NCBI GenBank assembly: GCA_024305405.1
Contig: JAKNDB010000068.1
Span: forward strand, 5,819,501 to 5,883,500
Source: Dirofilaria immitis
Taxonomy: Eukaryota > Nematoda > Chromadorea > Rhabditida > Onchocercidae
DNA: 64,000 nt
Reading direction: 5' to 3'
A program made the translations under genes and the position numbers. The notes under the pieces were generated by a model. It did not search any database. It was not told the origin of the DNA and saw only the letters and a program-made list of their open reading frames with translations. Position 1 is the first letter of the stretch. Every line of letters starts with the position of its first letter. This document shows, piece by piece, positions 1-11,758 of this stretch.

Positions 1-1197
1 GAGTTAGCATAAACTTGAAATTGGAACTTTGACCTGTCCGAAGTTGTATCTAGAAACATACAAAAAAATTTATAATTTACTTTGAAAAATGTCGCATCAT
101 TTTAATGAGAGATGGCTTACAAATAAGTACCAAAATATAAGTGCAATCAGAAAAACCAATAAAAATTCAAATATAAAAAATACGTCCAATTTGATTGCAC
201 AGATGGACTAATATATTTTGATGGACTATTTTGACTTGCCGCAGAAATTTTAAGGCTTATAATATTTTTAGGGCAATAAGAATGTCAATCAAATTCATCA
301 TTTCTGAATTAATCCCTTAATTTTTCGAGTTTATCAGTTCGACCTTATGATAAGACGTTTATATTAGTATGCTAGACTGAAGAAGAAACGAATGCTTGTT
401 GACGTTTTATGTCATGCATACTGATCTAATCAGTAACAATATCTATTTACCATAATTGGAATATTTTAATAAATTCGAATAAGTGAGAAATTAAAAATGA
501 ATATCTTAGATCCCATGACTATACATTTCAAAATTTTCACTGATTAATTATAGATTATTACTGATTATCCGTTTAATTATTGAAACTGTAAAAACTCTCA
601 GATTGTTGACCACTCCAGATTAGTGTGTGCTTTTGAAACAATCATATGATAATTCGCCTGATGTGATTATTGTATGCGATGATTTCAATTTTCATTTCTT
701 TTCAAATTTTCGATTTTTCAATTGACTCATATTTTATCAGTTTGCTTATCTGAGATTGAATTATATGTCAATAGAAAAGAATTTTTTAAAATATTACTTT
801 GCAATGAATAAGTGATAAAAATGATAATGAACACTGACGTTAATCATATTAACAAAACTAAGTTCAAAGATCGGTCACAATTTCTATTACATCAATTTTT
901 CTCATATCGACATTTCAAATTCTTCTTTCATTCTATTCCGCTAATTTCAAGAACCAAATTTAGATATTCACTGTCAATATTTAACGATATTATTTTAAAA
1001 ATCAATCGGAATTTTAGGTGAAACGAGTAGAAAAATAATTGGGAAATGGATATGCACAACATGTTCCTTGCACACATAATACAGGAATTTCTGGAGCCAA
1101 GTACTGACATGATTTTGAGCTGAGACATTCCAGGCCAATTACTTCACCACCATATGGACATTGCTGAGGCACCTGAAAAGAAATTAATCTTTCATTT
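1..1197. repeat. Left arm of ~1.2-kb inverted repeat
   Basis: This stretch is the reverse complement of 4370-5565: base 1 pairs with base 5565 and the pairing runs inward with coordinate sums of 5565-5567. In the blocks I aligned by eye the arms differ only by single-base length changes, near 85-89 (one A), 782-787 (T6 against T5) and 1025 (an extra base). Similarity fades beyond about 1197. The arm holds the last exon of a WR1 gene plus about 1 kb of its 3' flank. The window edge cuts the arm, so it may extend further left. Confidence 0.93.
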
Positions 1198-1706
1198 TTT
1201 TCGTCTTTTTCTCTTTAATGAAGCAACACTTTGAAGCGATCAGTTTACGTTGTTGTATTTAAATCGATATTTAATCAATACTCGTCGCGGTATCTCTTTT
1301 CTACTCTCAATCTTATAACCATTGCACCGATTATTTGATTTGATTTTTTCTCGTTTTTTAATGATCGTATTCATTGATTGATTAATTTAATCATTTAAAT
1401 CAATAATTTATTCAATATATTCTTACAGTGCAGCACATTTTTGCAAGACATGCAATTTTTTCGTTTGATGGCAAGCAATCATATGATGTTTTGCATAGTT
1501 TCCTGTAAAAGTACCATTATTTGAGCATGGCATTGTACAACATTCTGAGCCAAGGCATGCAACACGATCTGTTGTTTTCTTTTATATGGCTCGCATTGTA
1601 AGTCCATAGTGCATGCATGTGCAATCCATTCACCACCATTTATGCATCGTATGCTTGCAGTTAGAGTAGGTAATAATAATAGTAATAATATTAACCAAAG
1701 TACCAT
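1014..1706 (-). CDS. Secreted WR1/lustrin-type cysteine-repeat protein, two exons, frame broken twice
   Basis: Two exons, 1706-1427 and 1172-1014. The start at 1706 opens a strong signal peptide (MVLWLILLLLLLPTLTA). Exon 1 then encodes two WR1-type repeats with the pattern C-x3-G...C-x4-QC-x-P...AC-x3-xCC. Exon 2 encodes the third (CPYGG...LECLSSKSCQ...CVQGTCC) and ends after FSTRFT. The donor GTAAGA follows ACT at 1427 and the acceptor TTTTCAG precedes GTG at 1172, both phase 0. The frame is interrupted twice in exon 1: near the T4 run at 1575-1578 and near 1495. One added base at each point restores the conserved cysteines. WR1 domains are nematode-rich extracellular modules of unknown specific role, often found with Kunitz domains. 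It is either a recent pseudogene or a gene hit by consensus errors; I favour the latter. Confidence 0.75.
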
Positions 1707-4369
1707 TTCCTGTAATGAAATACTTTTTACTAATACTACTATTTATTAGAGATTACAACTGCAAACAGGTTATAACAGCATGATATTCAATAAATCTTAT
1801 CGTTTCAATCATTTTAATAAATTCAACAAAGAATTAAAATTATTTGAAAATTTTATTTTTAATATTTCTTTATCTATTTGACAATATATAAATGATAAAA
1901 CTTTTATTTATAATAAAAATTATCTCATACAATCTAAAATTTTTAATTTTTTCCCATTGTTTATTTATTTTTTGATTTATTTATGAAATATATGTAAATA
2001 AATAAATTGCATTATTGCTCAAATCCCAAAATTGTCTATTACAATTAAACTTATTTTATGCAAATAAGAAAATTGAAGCTTTTTACACAAAAATTTCAAT
2101 CAATGACAAAAACTCAAAATAATTAATTAAATTTAAAATTAGTACCAAAAAAAGTTGCTAAAACTAATAAACACTGCTAATTATGAAAATATTAATAAAA
2201 TATAAAAGTTTAATTTAATTTAAATTTTATGCGTTTATGAAATTTAAAAATTATTATTTTTAAAGAAAAAATTTGATGCAATCTACGAAAATACATAAAT
2301 GACAGCTGAAACGAACAAAGTGGAAGAAATGAATAATTTCATATAATAATAAGTTGTGAAGTGATAAGTAAAACTACAAATAGTCAAAAAAATGCTTTAA
2401 GAGGATTGTTTTAGTGATAAGAAAATTGAAAATTATATTACTATTATTATTATTATTATTATCACTACTATCATGATCGATTGAAGGCAAAGGTAAAAAT
2501 CAAGAAAAAGAGAAAGTTTTAGTGAAAGAGAATGTTGAAAAATAACATGTAATGGAATTTATATTTAAATAATTTTCCATCAATTTTAATATTTAAATTT
2601 TAAAATAAATAAAAAAACGATATTAAAAATTATATGTCATAACGCAATAATAGTAATAATATCTGCTCTTTCAAATATTTTGAAAATAATTGAGAAATTT
2701 TTTAATTTTTGAAATATTCCAAAATTTATGCCAAACAGATTATATTTAAAATATTTAGCATTTTTAATTCTGGATAAAGGTAAATAATATTTTCTCTTCT
2801 TGCTTTTTCATATAATTAAACTAATTGTTTCAATAATAAGCGTTTCGATACTAAAAACAATTATTATGAATATATGTTTACATGAAAAGAAATTTATAAG
2901 CAAAATTAAAGTATTTATTTAATGTTGAACATATTGTATTATGCTATTTATAATTAATTACGCAGCTACTACAAAAATATTCTCGATGATGTTCTCGAGA
3001 ATATTTCATGGAGAAGATATAATGCATTTCTATTGGATTCGTTAAATGAAATATAGGTAAGGAATAGAATATCTTTATGTATATATAAAAGTATACATAT
3101 ATATGGATGTGCATGTATGACAAAATATAGAAAATTTAGGCAAGAAAGTTGGAGAAAAATTTACAATGGTAATCAACATATATTGAATGCGAACGAAGGC
3201 AATACCTATGAAGATTAGGATAAGTTGGCCATAAAGTATAAATTTCCTATTTAATGTAAAATACTTATTAAATTAAAATGGCATGGATTTCTATAGCATT
3301 TACAATTATAAAATTATAATTCATAATGGAACAAATCCTGAAATTTTGAACAATAGAATTATTGTTTGCAATTAACTTTTATTTTATTGCTATAAATTTT
3401 GATCTTAAAAAGTTCCCAAGTTTTCGGTTAAAAAAATTAGAACAAATAAATCATAAAGCAATGCAAAATTTTAAAATATAATTGTATTGATTAAATAAAA
3501 AGAGAAAATACTTATTTAATTTTAGAAAAGATAGTTCAAAAGATATTTATTCTTCATTGTATCATGAGAAAGACAAAAGATCATAAATATTCGGAAGTTT
3601 GCCAAGTTTTAAAAAAATAAAACTGAAATTATGAAAACTAAAATTGATGAAAGAATAGAAAGATAAAATGAAACAGAATGTTCATTGATGAAATTATGAT
3701 GTGAGCATTATGTTTAAGAAGCTATTTTATTTTGAATTCTATGAAGAAGGTAAGGAATAAAATATTGAATGAAAAGTTTTTTATTGAATAATTAAAATGT
3801 AAGTAAAAATGAGAAAAATAAAACTTTTCTTAAGGCTTCGAACCTTCTCATTCTATAAGTTTGGAAAAAAATAATTAAACAAATAGCATAAAAATAAATT
3901 TATTAACTAAATAGAATTCTAAACGAATATTATTAATGTGTTTGATAATAACGCTTCTTTATTTGTTCAGTTATTACAGTATTATCAAAAAGAGAATTGT
4001 TTACAAAATACGTCATTAAACCAATATGAAAAATTATTTTGGCAATAAAAATAAATTTTTTCAATTTTTCATATCAGTCTTCTCAAGAATTTTTAAAAGA
4101 TTTTGCAAGACAAGATTACTGTAAACAGACATATATACCTATAATAAACATAAGCTGTAATGCCTTGATAGAATGACTGTTAATAGGGAAATTTCATTTT
4201 TACTTCACGTGGGGAAAGGAAAATCTTAATTAACTTTGTTAACCTATGATAAAACAAAAACGAAGTGTAGAAAATTGATGTCAATTACTTATCGATGTAA
4301 ATCTCAAGAAATGATACATTGTTAGGTTTAAAATTCAGTTTGCTTCTCTGCTTCATTAAAAATGAAGAA
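1707..4369. other. Spacer of the inverted repeat, no gene seen
   Basis: Very AT-rich sequence between the arms, apart from the WR1 exon 1 at its left side. It contains an (ATT)n run at about 2440-2462. I found no second copy of WR1 exon 1 here, so the plus-strand last exon at 4395 has no matching upstream exon. No credible open frame or RNA gene was seen. Confidence 0.6.
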
Positions 4370-5565
4370 AAATGAAAGATTAATTTCTTTTCAGGTGCCT
4401 CAGCAATGTCCATATGGTGGTGAAGTAATTGGCCTGGAATGTCTCAGCTCAAAATCATGTCAGTACTTGGCTCCAGAAATTCCTGTATTATGTGTGCAAG
4501 GAACATGTTGTGCATATCCATTTCCCAATTATTTTTCTACTGTTTCACCTAAAATTCCGATTGATTTTTAAAATAATATCGTTAAATATTGACAGTGAAT
4601 ATCTAAATTTGGTTCTTGAAATTAGCGGAATAGAATGAAAGAAGAATTTGAAATGTCGATATGAGAAAAATTGATGTAATAGAAATTGTGACCGATCTTT
4701 GAACTTAGTTTTGTTAATATGATTAACGTCAGTGTTCATTATCATTTTTATCACTTATTCATTGCAAAGTAATATTTTAAAAATTCTTTTCTATTGACAT
4801 ATAATTCAATCTCAGATAAGCAAACTGATAAAATATGAGTCAATTGAAAAATCGAAAATTTGAAAAGAAATGAAAATTGAAATCATCGCATACAATAATC
4901 ACATCAGGCGAATTATCATATGATTGTTTCAAAAGCACACACTAATCTGGAGTGGTCAACAATCTGAGAGTTTTTACAGTTTCAATAATTAAACGGATAA
5001 TCAGTAATAATCTATAATTAATCAGTGAAAATTTTGAAATGTATAGTCATGGGATCTAAGATATTCATTTTTAATTTCTCACTTATTCGAATTTATTAAA
5101 ATATTCCAATTATGGTAAATAGATATTGTTACTGATTAGATCAGTATGCATGACATAAAACGTCAACAAGCATTCGTTTCTTCTTCAGTCTAGCATACTA
5201 ATATAAACGTCTTATCATAAGGTCGAACTGATAAACTCGAAAAATTAAGGGATTAATTCAGAAATGATGAATTTGATTGACATTCTTATTGCCCTAAAAA
5301 TATTATAAGCCTTAAAATTTCTGCGGCAAGTCAAAATAGTCCATCAAAATATATTAGTCCATCTGTGCAATCAAATTGGACGTATTTTTTATATTTGAAT
5401 TTTTATTGGTTTTTCTGATTGCACTTATATTTTGGTACTTATTTGTAAGCCATCTCTCATTAAAATGATGCGACATTTTTTCAAAGTAAATTATAAATTT
5501 TTTTGTATGTTTCTAGATACAACTTCGGACAGGTCAAAGTTCCAATTTCAAGTTTATGCTAACTC
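4370..5565. repeat. Right arm of ~1.2-kb inverted repeat
   Basis: Reverse complement of 1-1197. Homology ends exactly where the window begins on the other side, so the true outer limit is unknown. The inner limit tapers at about 4330-4378, where both arms keep a short AATGAAGCA block. Near identity implies a very recent duplication, ongoing gene conversion, or an assembly palindrome. Confidence 0.93.
4395..4571 (+). pseudogene. Orphan terminal WR1 exon in the right arm
   Basis: The exon starts after a good acceptor (TTTCTTTTCAG, ending at 4394) with VPQQCPYGG and carries one complete WR1 repeat ending in CVQGTCC. It matches the last exon of the minus-strand gene almost base for base. One base fewer than in the left arm (near 4540) changes the C-terminus from FSTRFT to FSTVSPKIPIDF. 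No signal peptide or first exon lies upstream on this strand within 4 kb, so the copy is probably not expressed unless spliced from something unseen. Confidence 0.7.
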
Positions 5566-5956
5566 GAGATGAATCATTTCAGTACTCTTTACCTTTTTTC
5601 GCATTAATCGTTGAAATCCTTTTCGAATATTTCATTGCCTTAAAATAATTTTAAACATTTCTTTCTTTGAATCATTTAAATTATCACATTTGACTGTTAT
5701 CACATGTCGGCTTATTTTAACAATGGCATTTTGAGACAGCGATGGAATATTTTATAATAATAATAAATATGACTTATAATAAAATTAGTCGAATTGGCTA
5801 TTAGTTTTTATAACAATTAATAATAAATCTGGGCTTCGGTATCATGAAAACATAATAGTGACTAATATTGTAAACATGTTCGTGCTATTGCTTTATTCAA
5901 ATTATAATATATTTTTTATGAAATTGATGAAATTTTAGAAGTATCATTTGAAAAGG

Positions 5957-6681
5957 ATGCAATTTCTGTTCTATCTTTTAACCGCAACTATTTTGGCACA
6001 AAACGACTTGGCTAATTTTAAGTGCCCTGATAATCAACTTGCCATAGCTATGGGTTGTTCCAATACCGAACAGTGTATCCCTTATACAACTGATCCGGTT
6101 ATTTGTATCAGTGGCGCATGTTGTATCAAAAACAGTTCCGACCATTTACCGTATCCGATTCCACTAATTTGTAGTAACAGCGGGAAAGCTTTGGCAGTTG
6201 GATGTACTGAATCTCACCAATGTCTTCCTTACACCGATGAACCCGTTGCTTGTTTGCAAGGAATTTGTTGTACGGTTAGTTTCAATTTTTTGTTAATTTT
6301 AAAAAGCAATCAAAGAGTTGAGAATTTCTTAGATCGTTTCTAACAAACTGTTTCAGTATCAATCGTTTTAAGAAAATTTTAACATTTTCTGTAAACTTTT
6401 ACACTTTGTTCCTTTCCTTACAAAAGCCTTTGAGATATAAAATTGCACAGTGTCTTATTTGATGTGAATTCCGTTCCGAATACCTTTCCGCTTGATTTTC
6501 TTCTGAATTCCTTTGACGTTATGGTTGGAACAAACGGTTACTTCAGGTACCACAGAAATGCCCAAATGGTGGACGTCTTATTGGCCTGAAATGTGCAAAT
6601 TCACAATCATGCATTCCGCTAGCCGAAGGATGTCCGGTAATATGCATCGATGAAATGTGTTGCACTGTCGTATATCGGTGA
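5957..6681 (+). CDS. Secreted WR1/lustrin-type cysteine-repeat protein, intact two-exon paralogue
   Basis: Exons 5957-6274 and 6547-6681, joined in phase 0 (donor ACG|GTTAGT, acceptor CTTCAG). I start at the ATG at 5957, which gives a signal peptide (MQFLFYLLTATILA); there is no ATG just upstream in frame. Mature protein: three WR1 repeats, starting around residues 22 and 70 and, in exon 2, at CPNGGRLIGLKC. Each shows the spaced cysteines and a terminal CC (ISGACC, LQGICC, IDEMCC). About 150 residues, stop at 6679-6681. Architecture and intron position match the minus-strand gene at 1014-1706, so the two are duplicates. Likely secreted, cuticle or extracellular matrix, but the specific role is unknown. 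Confidence 0.88.
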
Positions 6682-6863
6682 AATTTGAATGAAATCATTA
6701 TTCTTCCTTCTACATAGCTTTATCGCTATCTTTATTGTTGTTATATTCATTGCATGAATAATTGCAAGTTTGTTAGTTCGTAAGTGTGAATCACATCAAG
6801 CAAATCAAAACAAACAAAAGCTATAACACATTTATCCAAAATATGCAATTTTCATAATTTGTA

Positions 6864-6869
6864 AATAAA
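6864..6869 (+). terminator. Candidate polyadenylation signal AATAAA of the WR1 gene
   Basis: First canonical AATAAA after the stop at 6681, about 180 bases downstream. In such AT-rich DNA the hexamer is common by chance. Confidence 0.35.
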
Positions 6870-7029
6870 CGATAAGTCCCCATATATTTTCGATTTCATT
6901 AAGCATGTAATGTAATGAACAGAGATAAAATTTTCTAGTCTGTGATAAAAATAATAATATAAAATAATAAAGGCCGTGTAGCGGCATCATAGAATAATGG
7001 AAAGATAAAATTTTTTTAAATTTAAATCG

Positions 7030-7635
7030 ATGAAGTATATCCTTCTTGATGGAATATAATTCACTGTAGAGCGATTTTTTAATTTTCCAATAGGGGATTT
7101 TCGTATTATATCATCTCTGTCATAATCCATTATGACTAATAAGGCATCTACCTTCAGGCATGCAATTATTCAGTTTTTAGATATTTGGTATATTTTGTAA
7201 ATGAAGTGCGATTTCAAAACTATTCCAGAATCCTCTCCACAATTTTGGATTTCCACTGAAAATAAGGAGTGGTAATTGAGATAAATTAACTGTTGGACAG
7301 TAAGGTATTTGACTTGATAGCTCCTTTATTTTGCTTTTTCTAATCCGTTGGAGTACTAACTCTGAGTCAATCATATATATATAGTTAACATTATAATAAC
7401 TTCTCTCCTCTATTTATTGAATTTAAAATACTTTCTCTGTCCTCGACCATTTGAGCATATTTATCTTCCTTTTGTTGTGCTGGAACTTCTTGAATATATT
7501 GGATCCAATTGGTATTAATAGTTTCAGGTGTTGTAGTATACAGCTTATTTTTTCTTTAATGATTCTTTCTCGAGCCTCGTGCTGTTGATGGGTTTCTTTT
7601 CTGGTCAGCATTTCATCCAACAGTGTCAGATCCAT
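7030..7635 (-). mobile_element. Decayed BEL/Pao retrotransposon gag fragment
   Basis: Reading 7635 to 7030 on the minus strand, pieces of a gag-like polyprotein appear in different frames. First comes a coiled-coil start (RKETHQQHEARERIIKEK), then a segment like NWIQYIQEVPAQQKEDK, then LPLLIFSGNPKLWRGFWNSF at about 7270-7200, then a piece starting CLKVDALLVI. The FSG-x-P-x-x-W-x-x-FW-x-SF signature is that of the DUF1759-type gag domain of nematode BEL/Pao elements. Frame changes and stops occur near 7550, 7390 and 7175. No reverse transcriptase, integrase or LTR was recognised nearby, so this is a small dead remnant. Confidence 0.72.
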
Positions 7636-8792
7636 TGATTTAACTTCATTAGAAGAACTTCAAGTTCTTTTGCCAGTCATGCGCTTAGAATTATAGTTGC
7701 AGACATTTCCCAACTCGTGGCACCGTAAATCTTTTTTTTGTAGAGAAAGGATGGAGTTTATTGGAGTAGTTTCCTTGGTAGGTTTGGCTGGAAGCCAAAG
7801 GAGGATGAGGTGTAATGTTATCGTCTAGTAGATTAAGTACAAATGTTTTTACTGACTTTTTCATCTTAATCATGAATATATATAAATTTTTCAATAATAT
7901 GAAGCATATTTAGTAGGTGTGGTTTACAGCAAATATTTCGATGGATGTTTAGTTAAATAACGAATAAGTTGTAAGAGATCTGATTATAGTGATCAAATAA
8001 AGGAATTTGTATGTGAATTTAGTTGGATAAAGATAACAAGTAGACACATAAAAGGGCATAAGAATGAATTTAAGGAATATGGAATTAATTACATGATTCA
8101 TTTATTTGTTTGCATTTTATGCGATTTATTTCATTTTTTTATTAATTTAATTTAGCGAAATTTAATATGCCGACAAAATAGGCATTTTTATTTATGACTG
8201 ATGATATTATGAAATTCCGAAAGTAAAAATTAATCTGCAAACTTAATCAGCTAGAAAATTATAGTTAAGTTTTAATTGAAACAATAAGGCATTCCTAGAG
8301 TATGCAATAATTGCTTATAATTATTGGTCAGTAAAATCATTATGTCGTCAAATTGTTCTAAAAATTGATTTACATATTAAGTTGATTTGAAATACTAGTA
8401 TACTGACTCGGTATATTGTTAAATTAACTTTTACTAAGTTTCAGTTGACTTCATATTTCATGTTTTATCATTGCTATCAACCTTGCATGATAACAAAGTT
8501 TTAGCATAATAATTTTTAAAGATAGTAAATATGGCATTGATTCGCTGAAGGAGAAGCTCTATAAATCATTATATTCTTTTTACTATGCTAACTTTTATCA
8601 TTTGTTTCTATCCCATATATTCAACTGAATATTTTCATGAATTTTGTGTATTTTTATAATTACAAACCAAAATTCAGTTGAATTTTTATTTCGAGAATAT
8701 GAAATTAAATTCTTTATAATTGTGTGTGATATTAAAATGATAAAGGAAAAGAACTATAATTAATCTAATCGAAGAATGTGAAATTTGATTTG

Positions 8793-9026
8793 TTAAGAAA
8801 GCATCGGAGAAAACGAAAATTGTTTCGTTATAGAAATATGAAAACATTTGAACATTTCCGAAAAAGTTAATTCCGATGATAGGAACCAGTCGATAATGCT
8901 GTCGTAGCAGGACAACAATTGACCTGTTAATGTTTTTGCATCAATCAGGTGAAATTCAACAAGAACTGTATCACTAGAACAGCATGCTACAGTAATTATT
9001 GCTATCGTTACTACAGTAACGGGCAT
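8793..9026 (-). CDS. Possible first exon of a small secreted protein
   Basis: An ATG at 9026 opens a hydrophobic leader (MPVTVVTIAIITVACCSS) followed by VLVEFHLIDAKTLTGQLLSC, then a less convincing tail. Slightly less AT-rich than its surroundings. The leader looks like a signal peptide with a cleavage region near residues 15-20. I could not identify a family, a clear splice donor or following exons. The open frame ends at 8793. It could equally be a chance open frame. Confidence 0.22.
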   Translation of the reverse strand: MPVTVVTIAIITVACCSSDTVLVEFHLIDAKTLTGQLLSCYDSIIDWFLSSELTFSEMFKCFHISITKQFSFSPMLS

Positions 9027-11694
9027 AGAAAAGATGAATAACGATAATTCTCAAGTATATATACCAGTAGATCCATAGAATAATCAAATAATTTATATTA
9101 GCAAATGAGCATGAAGTGAGAAGAGAATTATATTCATCTATATTTAGTTACATTTTAAATAGCATTGTAAAATATGGTAGTATTACAATCAATTCATTTT
9201 ATCAACGACCAACGATAACATTATGATAATAAATATTTTTAACCGGAAAATTTTTCATATATTAATGAAATAGTTGAAGAAAAAGAAAAAAGGCCAGGAA
9301 AAAGTTAGGCTAGAAAATCTGTACTTGTTTTACTAAAAGGCATGCCAACATTCAGTTATCAGTGACTATTAATATATTAAATTGCATTGCATATAAATAA
9401 AATTTGCATTTTGATATTTTATCACTCTTTTCATTTTCCTTTTTATTGGATTTTTATCGATGAATTTTTTATCCTCTCTCTTTTCGAATCATTACTTAAA
9501 AACTTATTTATTACTGATGTTATGGTAGATTGCGTACATATTAGAATGATAATAATACAGATACTGATAGAATATTATAAATAGGTAATAATATTCAATA
9601 ATATTGCTGTCTACCGCCTTATTGTCCGATAACAATGGCGATAAAGAGATAATTTAATTGATTTTGATATTATCCTAATCAATTAAATAAATTTAAGAAG
9701 TATTTTAGTTAATATGCCACCAATTTTTCTCATTATCAAAATAATTTTTAATTATTGATAATCTTTAGTACTGATTGGATGAAATCAAATGTTTAGTATA
9801 GCTTATATGAAACACTTATCTAGTAATTATCAAATGAGCTTTTATTTGGCATTAGAAATAATAAAATTAATAGAAAAAAACAAATTGGTTCATTTCAGAT
9901 TTTCTAATTTTAATTGTAAATAGATTTAATTTCATATTTAACGAAATTTTTTATAATTTCCTATTAGGTATATATTATTTACCATCATTTACTTAATTTT
10001 TAGTAACTAAAATTTAGTGAGTGACAGACATATCAAATAATTTCCTATTAGTTTTCTAATATTTTTTTGTTTTTTTCAATGTTCAATATTTTTCTTTTCC
10101 AATTTTTTTCCAATGTTATTTTCTAATGTTCAATAAGATAACAGTGTTAACAAATTATAGATATTAATTTCTGATTTATTTATGTAAATCTCGCAATCGA
10201 TGAAAAAACTATACAATAAAATTATATAAGCCAAAATTTTCTTAGATTAGAAATGAATTTTTTAAAATTAAAACAGAAAATTTTCTTAAATTTTTTCGAT
10301 TTTATCAGAAAAGATTTCAACGTAGTTAAGGGAAATGAATAATTAAAAGTAATAATAATAATAGAAAGGATAAATAAATAGAAATGAAAAATAAAATATT
10401 ATTTATCGAAAAAAAAACGAAAAAAGGGATTGCGAAAAATAGAAAATAAAAATGCAAAAAAGAAATACTTGCATTAACTATTAGCCTATAGGTATATATT
10501 AAATATAGTATTATAGATATCAAATATTGCATATATTGAATACAGTATTAATATATATTAACTACCATATACCATATATCAAACAGTTTTGTTATTGTTT
10601 TATAATTATAGCGCAAATTGAATATTTAAAAAATTATTTATAAGAAGAAATGATAGAAAGATAAATGTTGTGTCTTAAAATTAGTAAAAATAAATTTTAT
10701 GTTTTTCTTTTTATTTGTTTTTCAAGTAATATTAAATTATTTTTTAAATCGTTGAAACATTTTCACGGTGTTTCATTTTAAATTAATAAAATGCATAATT
10801 TGTAATTTGTGAAATTTGTTTATTAAAATATTTTCGTTTATATTGGCATATTTAACGGAATATATTTTTTCTTTTTTAAAGCAATAATTTCATTAATAAA
10901 ATGAATGATTTTTTTTCTCAATCTAATTGATCCAATGTAAAAAACAAAAGAACTATCAAATATGGGTAGGGAAATATCATTTATCCGATATGATCGAAAA
11001 ACAAATATTTAGTTAATTCAGTATGAAAGATAAAAAAATTCAACTTATCCGATTTCAGCAAGGATTTTTTGCTTTTTTTCTCTTATTTAGTTTCTCGTCT
11101 CTTCGACGAAAATGATATTAATAGTTTTTAAAGATATTCGAGTATATCAACGAATAAATTGAAATAAAATAAAAATAGCGACCAAATTTCATTTGTTAAA
11201 TATTACTATTATTAATCAGTAGTTCTCAATCACTCAAATCTTGCTTGCGTTCAATCGATAATTCTCGATCATTCAAATCTTATATGCAAATTTGCCTGAT
11301 ATTGAAATTAGTTATAAAATAAAATTAATAGAAAAATGAAAAATTTCATTGATAATAGTTAGCAGCAGCTGGTTAACATAAACATAGCTATTACCAGGAA
11401 TGAATGAAATATGAAAAGATGAGGACAGATTGTTGTAATATTACCCTAACTGATCAACTCGTCTTCGTAGTAACAACGATGACCTTCGCAATTTGTGGTA
11501 CCATTTGTCATATGCAACAGCAGCTGTTAATCTATCGATAATGAATGCATTTTTGAGTGTATCATAAATCGCAAAATCATGAATGATAGTTTTTATCAAC
11601 TTTTTTTCTCCTCTTATTTCTTATTATTCAATAAAAATAACTGAAACAATTTTGAACTATTAAAATTGGCATTTCAATACGATAATATATTCCT

Positions 11695-11758
11695 TTCTTC
11701 TCTTCTCTTTCTCTCTCCCTCTCTCTCTCTCTCCTCCCCTCTATCTCTCTCTTTCTCA
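11695..11758. repeat. (CT)n microsatellite
   Basis: About 60 bases of almost pure pyrimidine, mostly TCTC with CCC interruptions. No open frame depends on it. Confidence 0.85.

Noticed and set aside
812..1021. 69-codon open frame duplicated at 4545-4754
   Set aside because: The two copies exist only because they lie in the inverted repeat. Composition is I/N/F/K-biased and it overlaps the 3' flank of the WR1 gene on the other strand.
1014..1706. Calling the minus-strand WR1 gene a pseudogene
   Set aside because: Both breaks are single missing bases, as in clearly conserved genes elsewhere in the window, and the splice sites and cysteines are intact.
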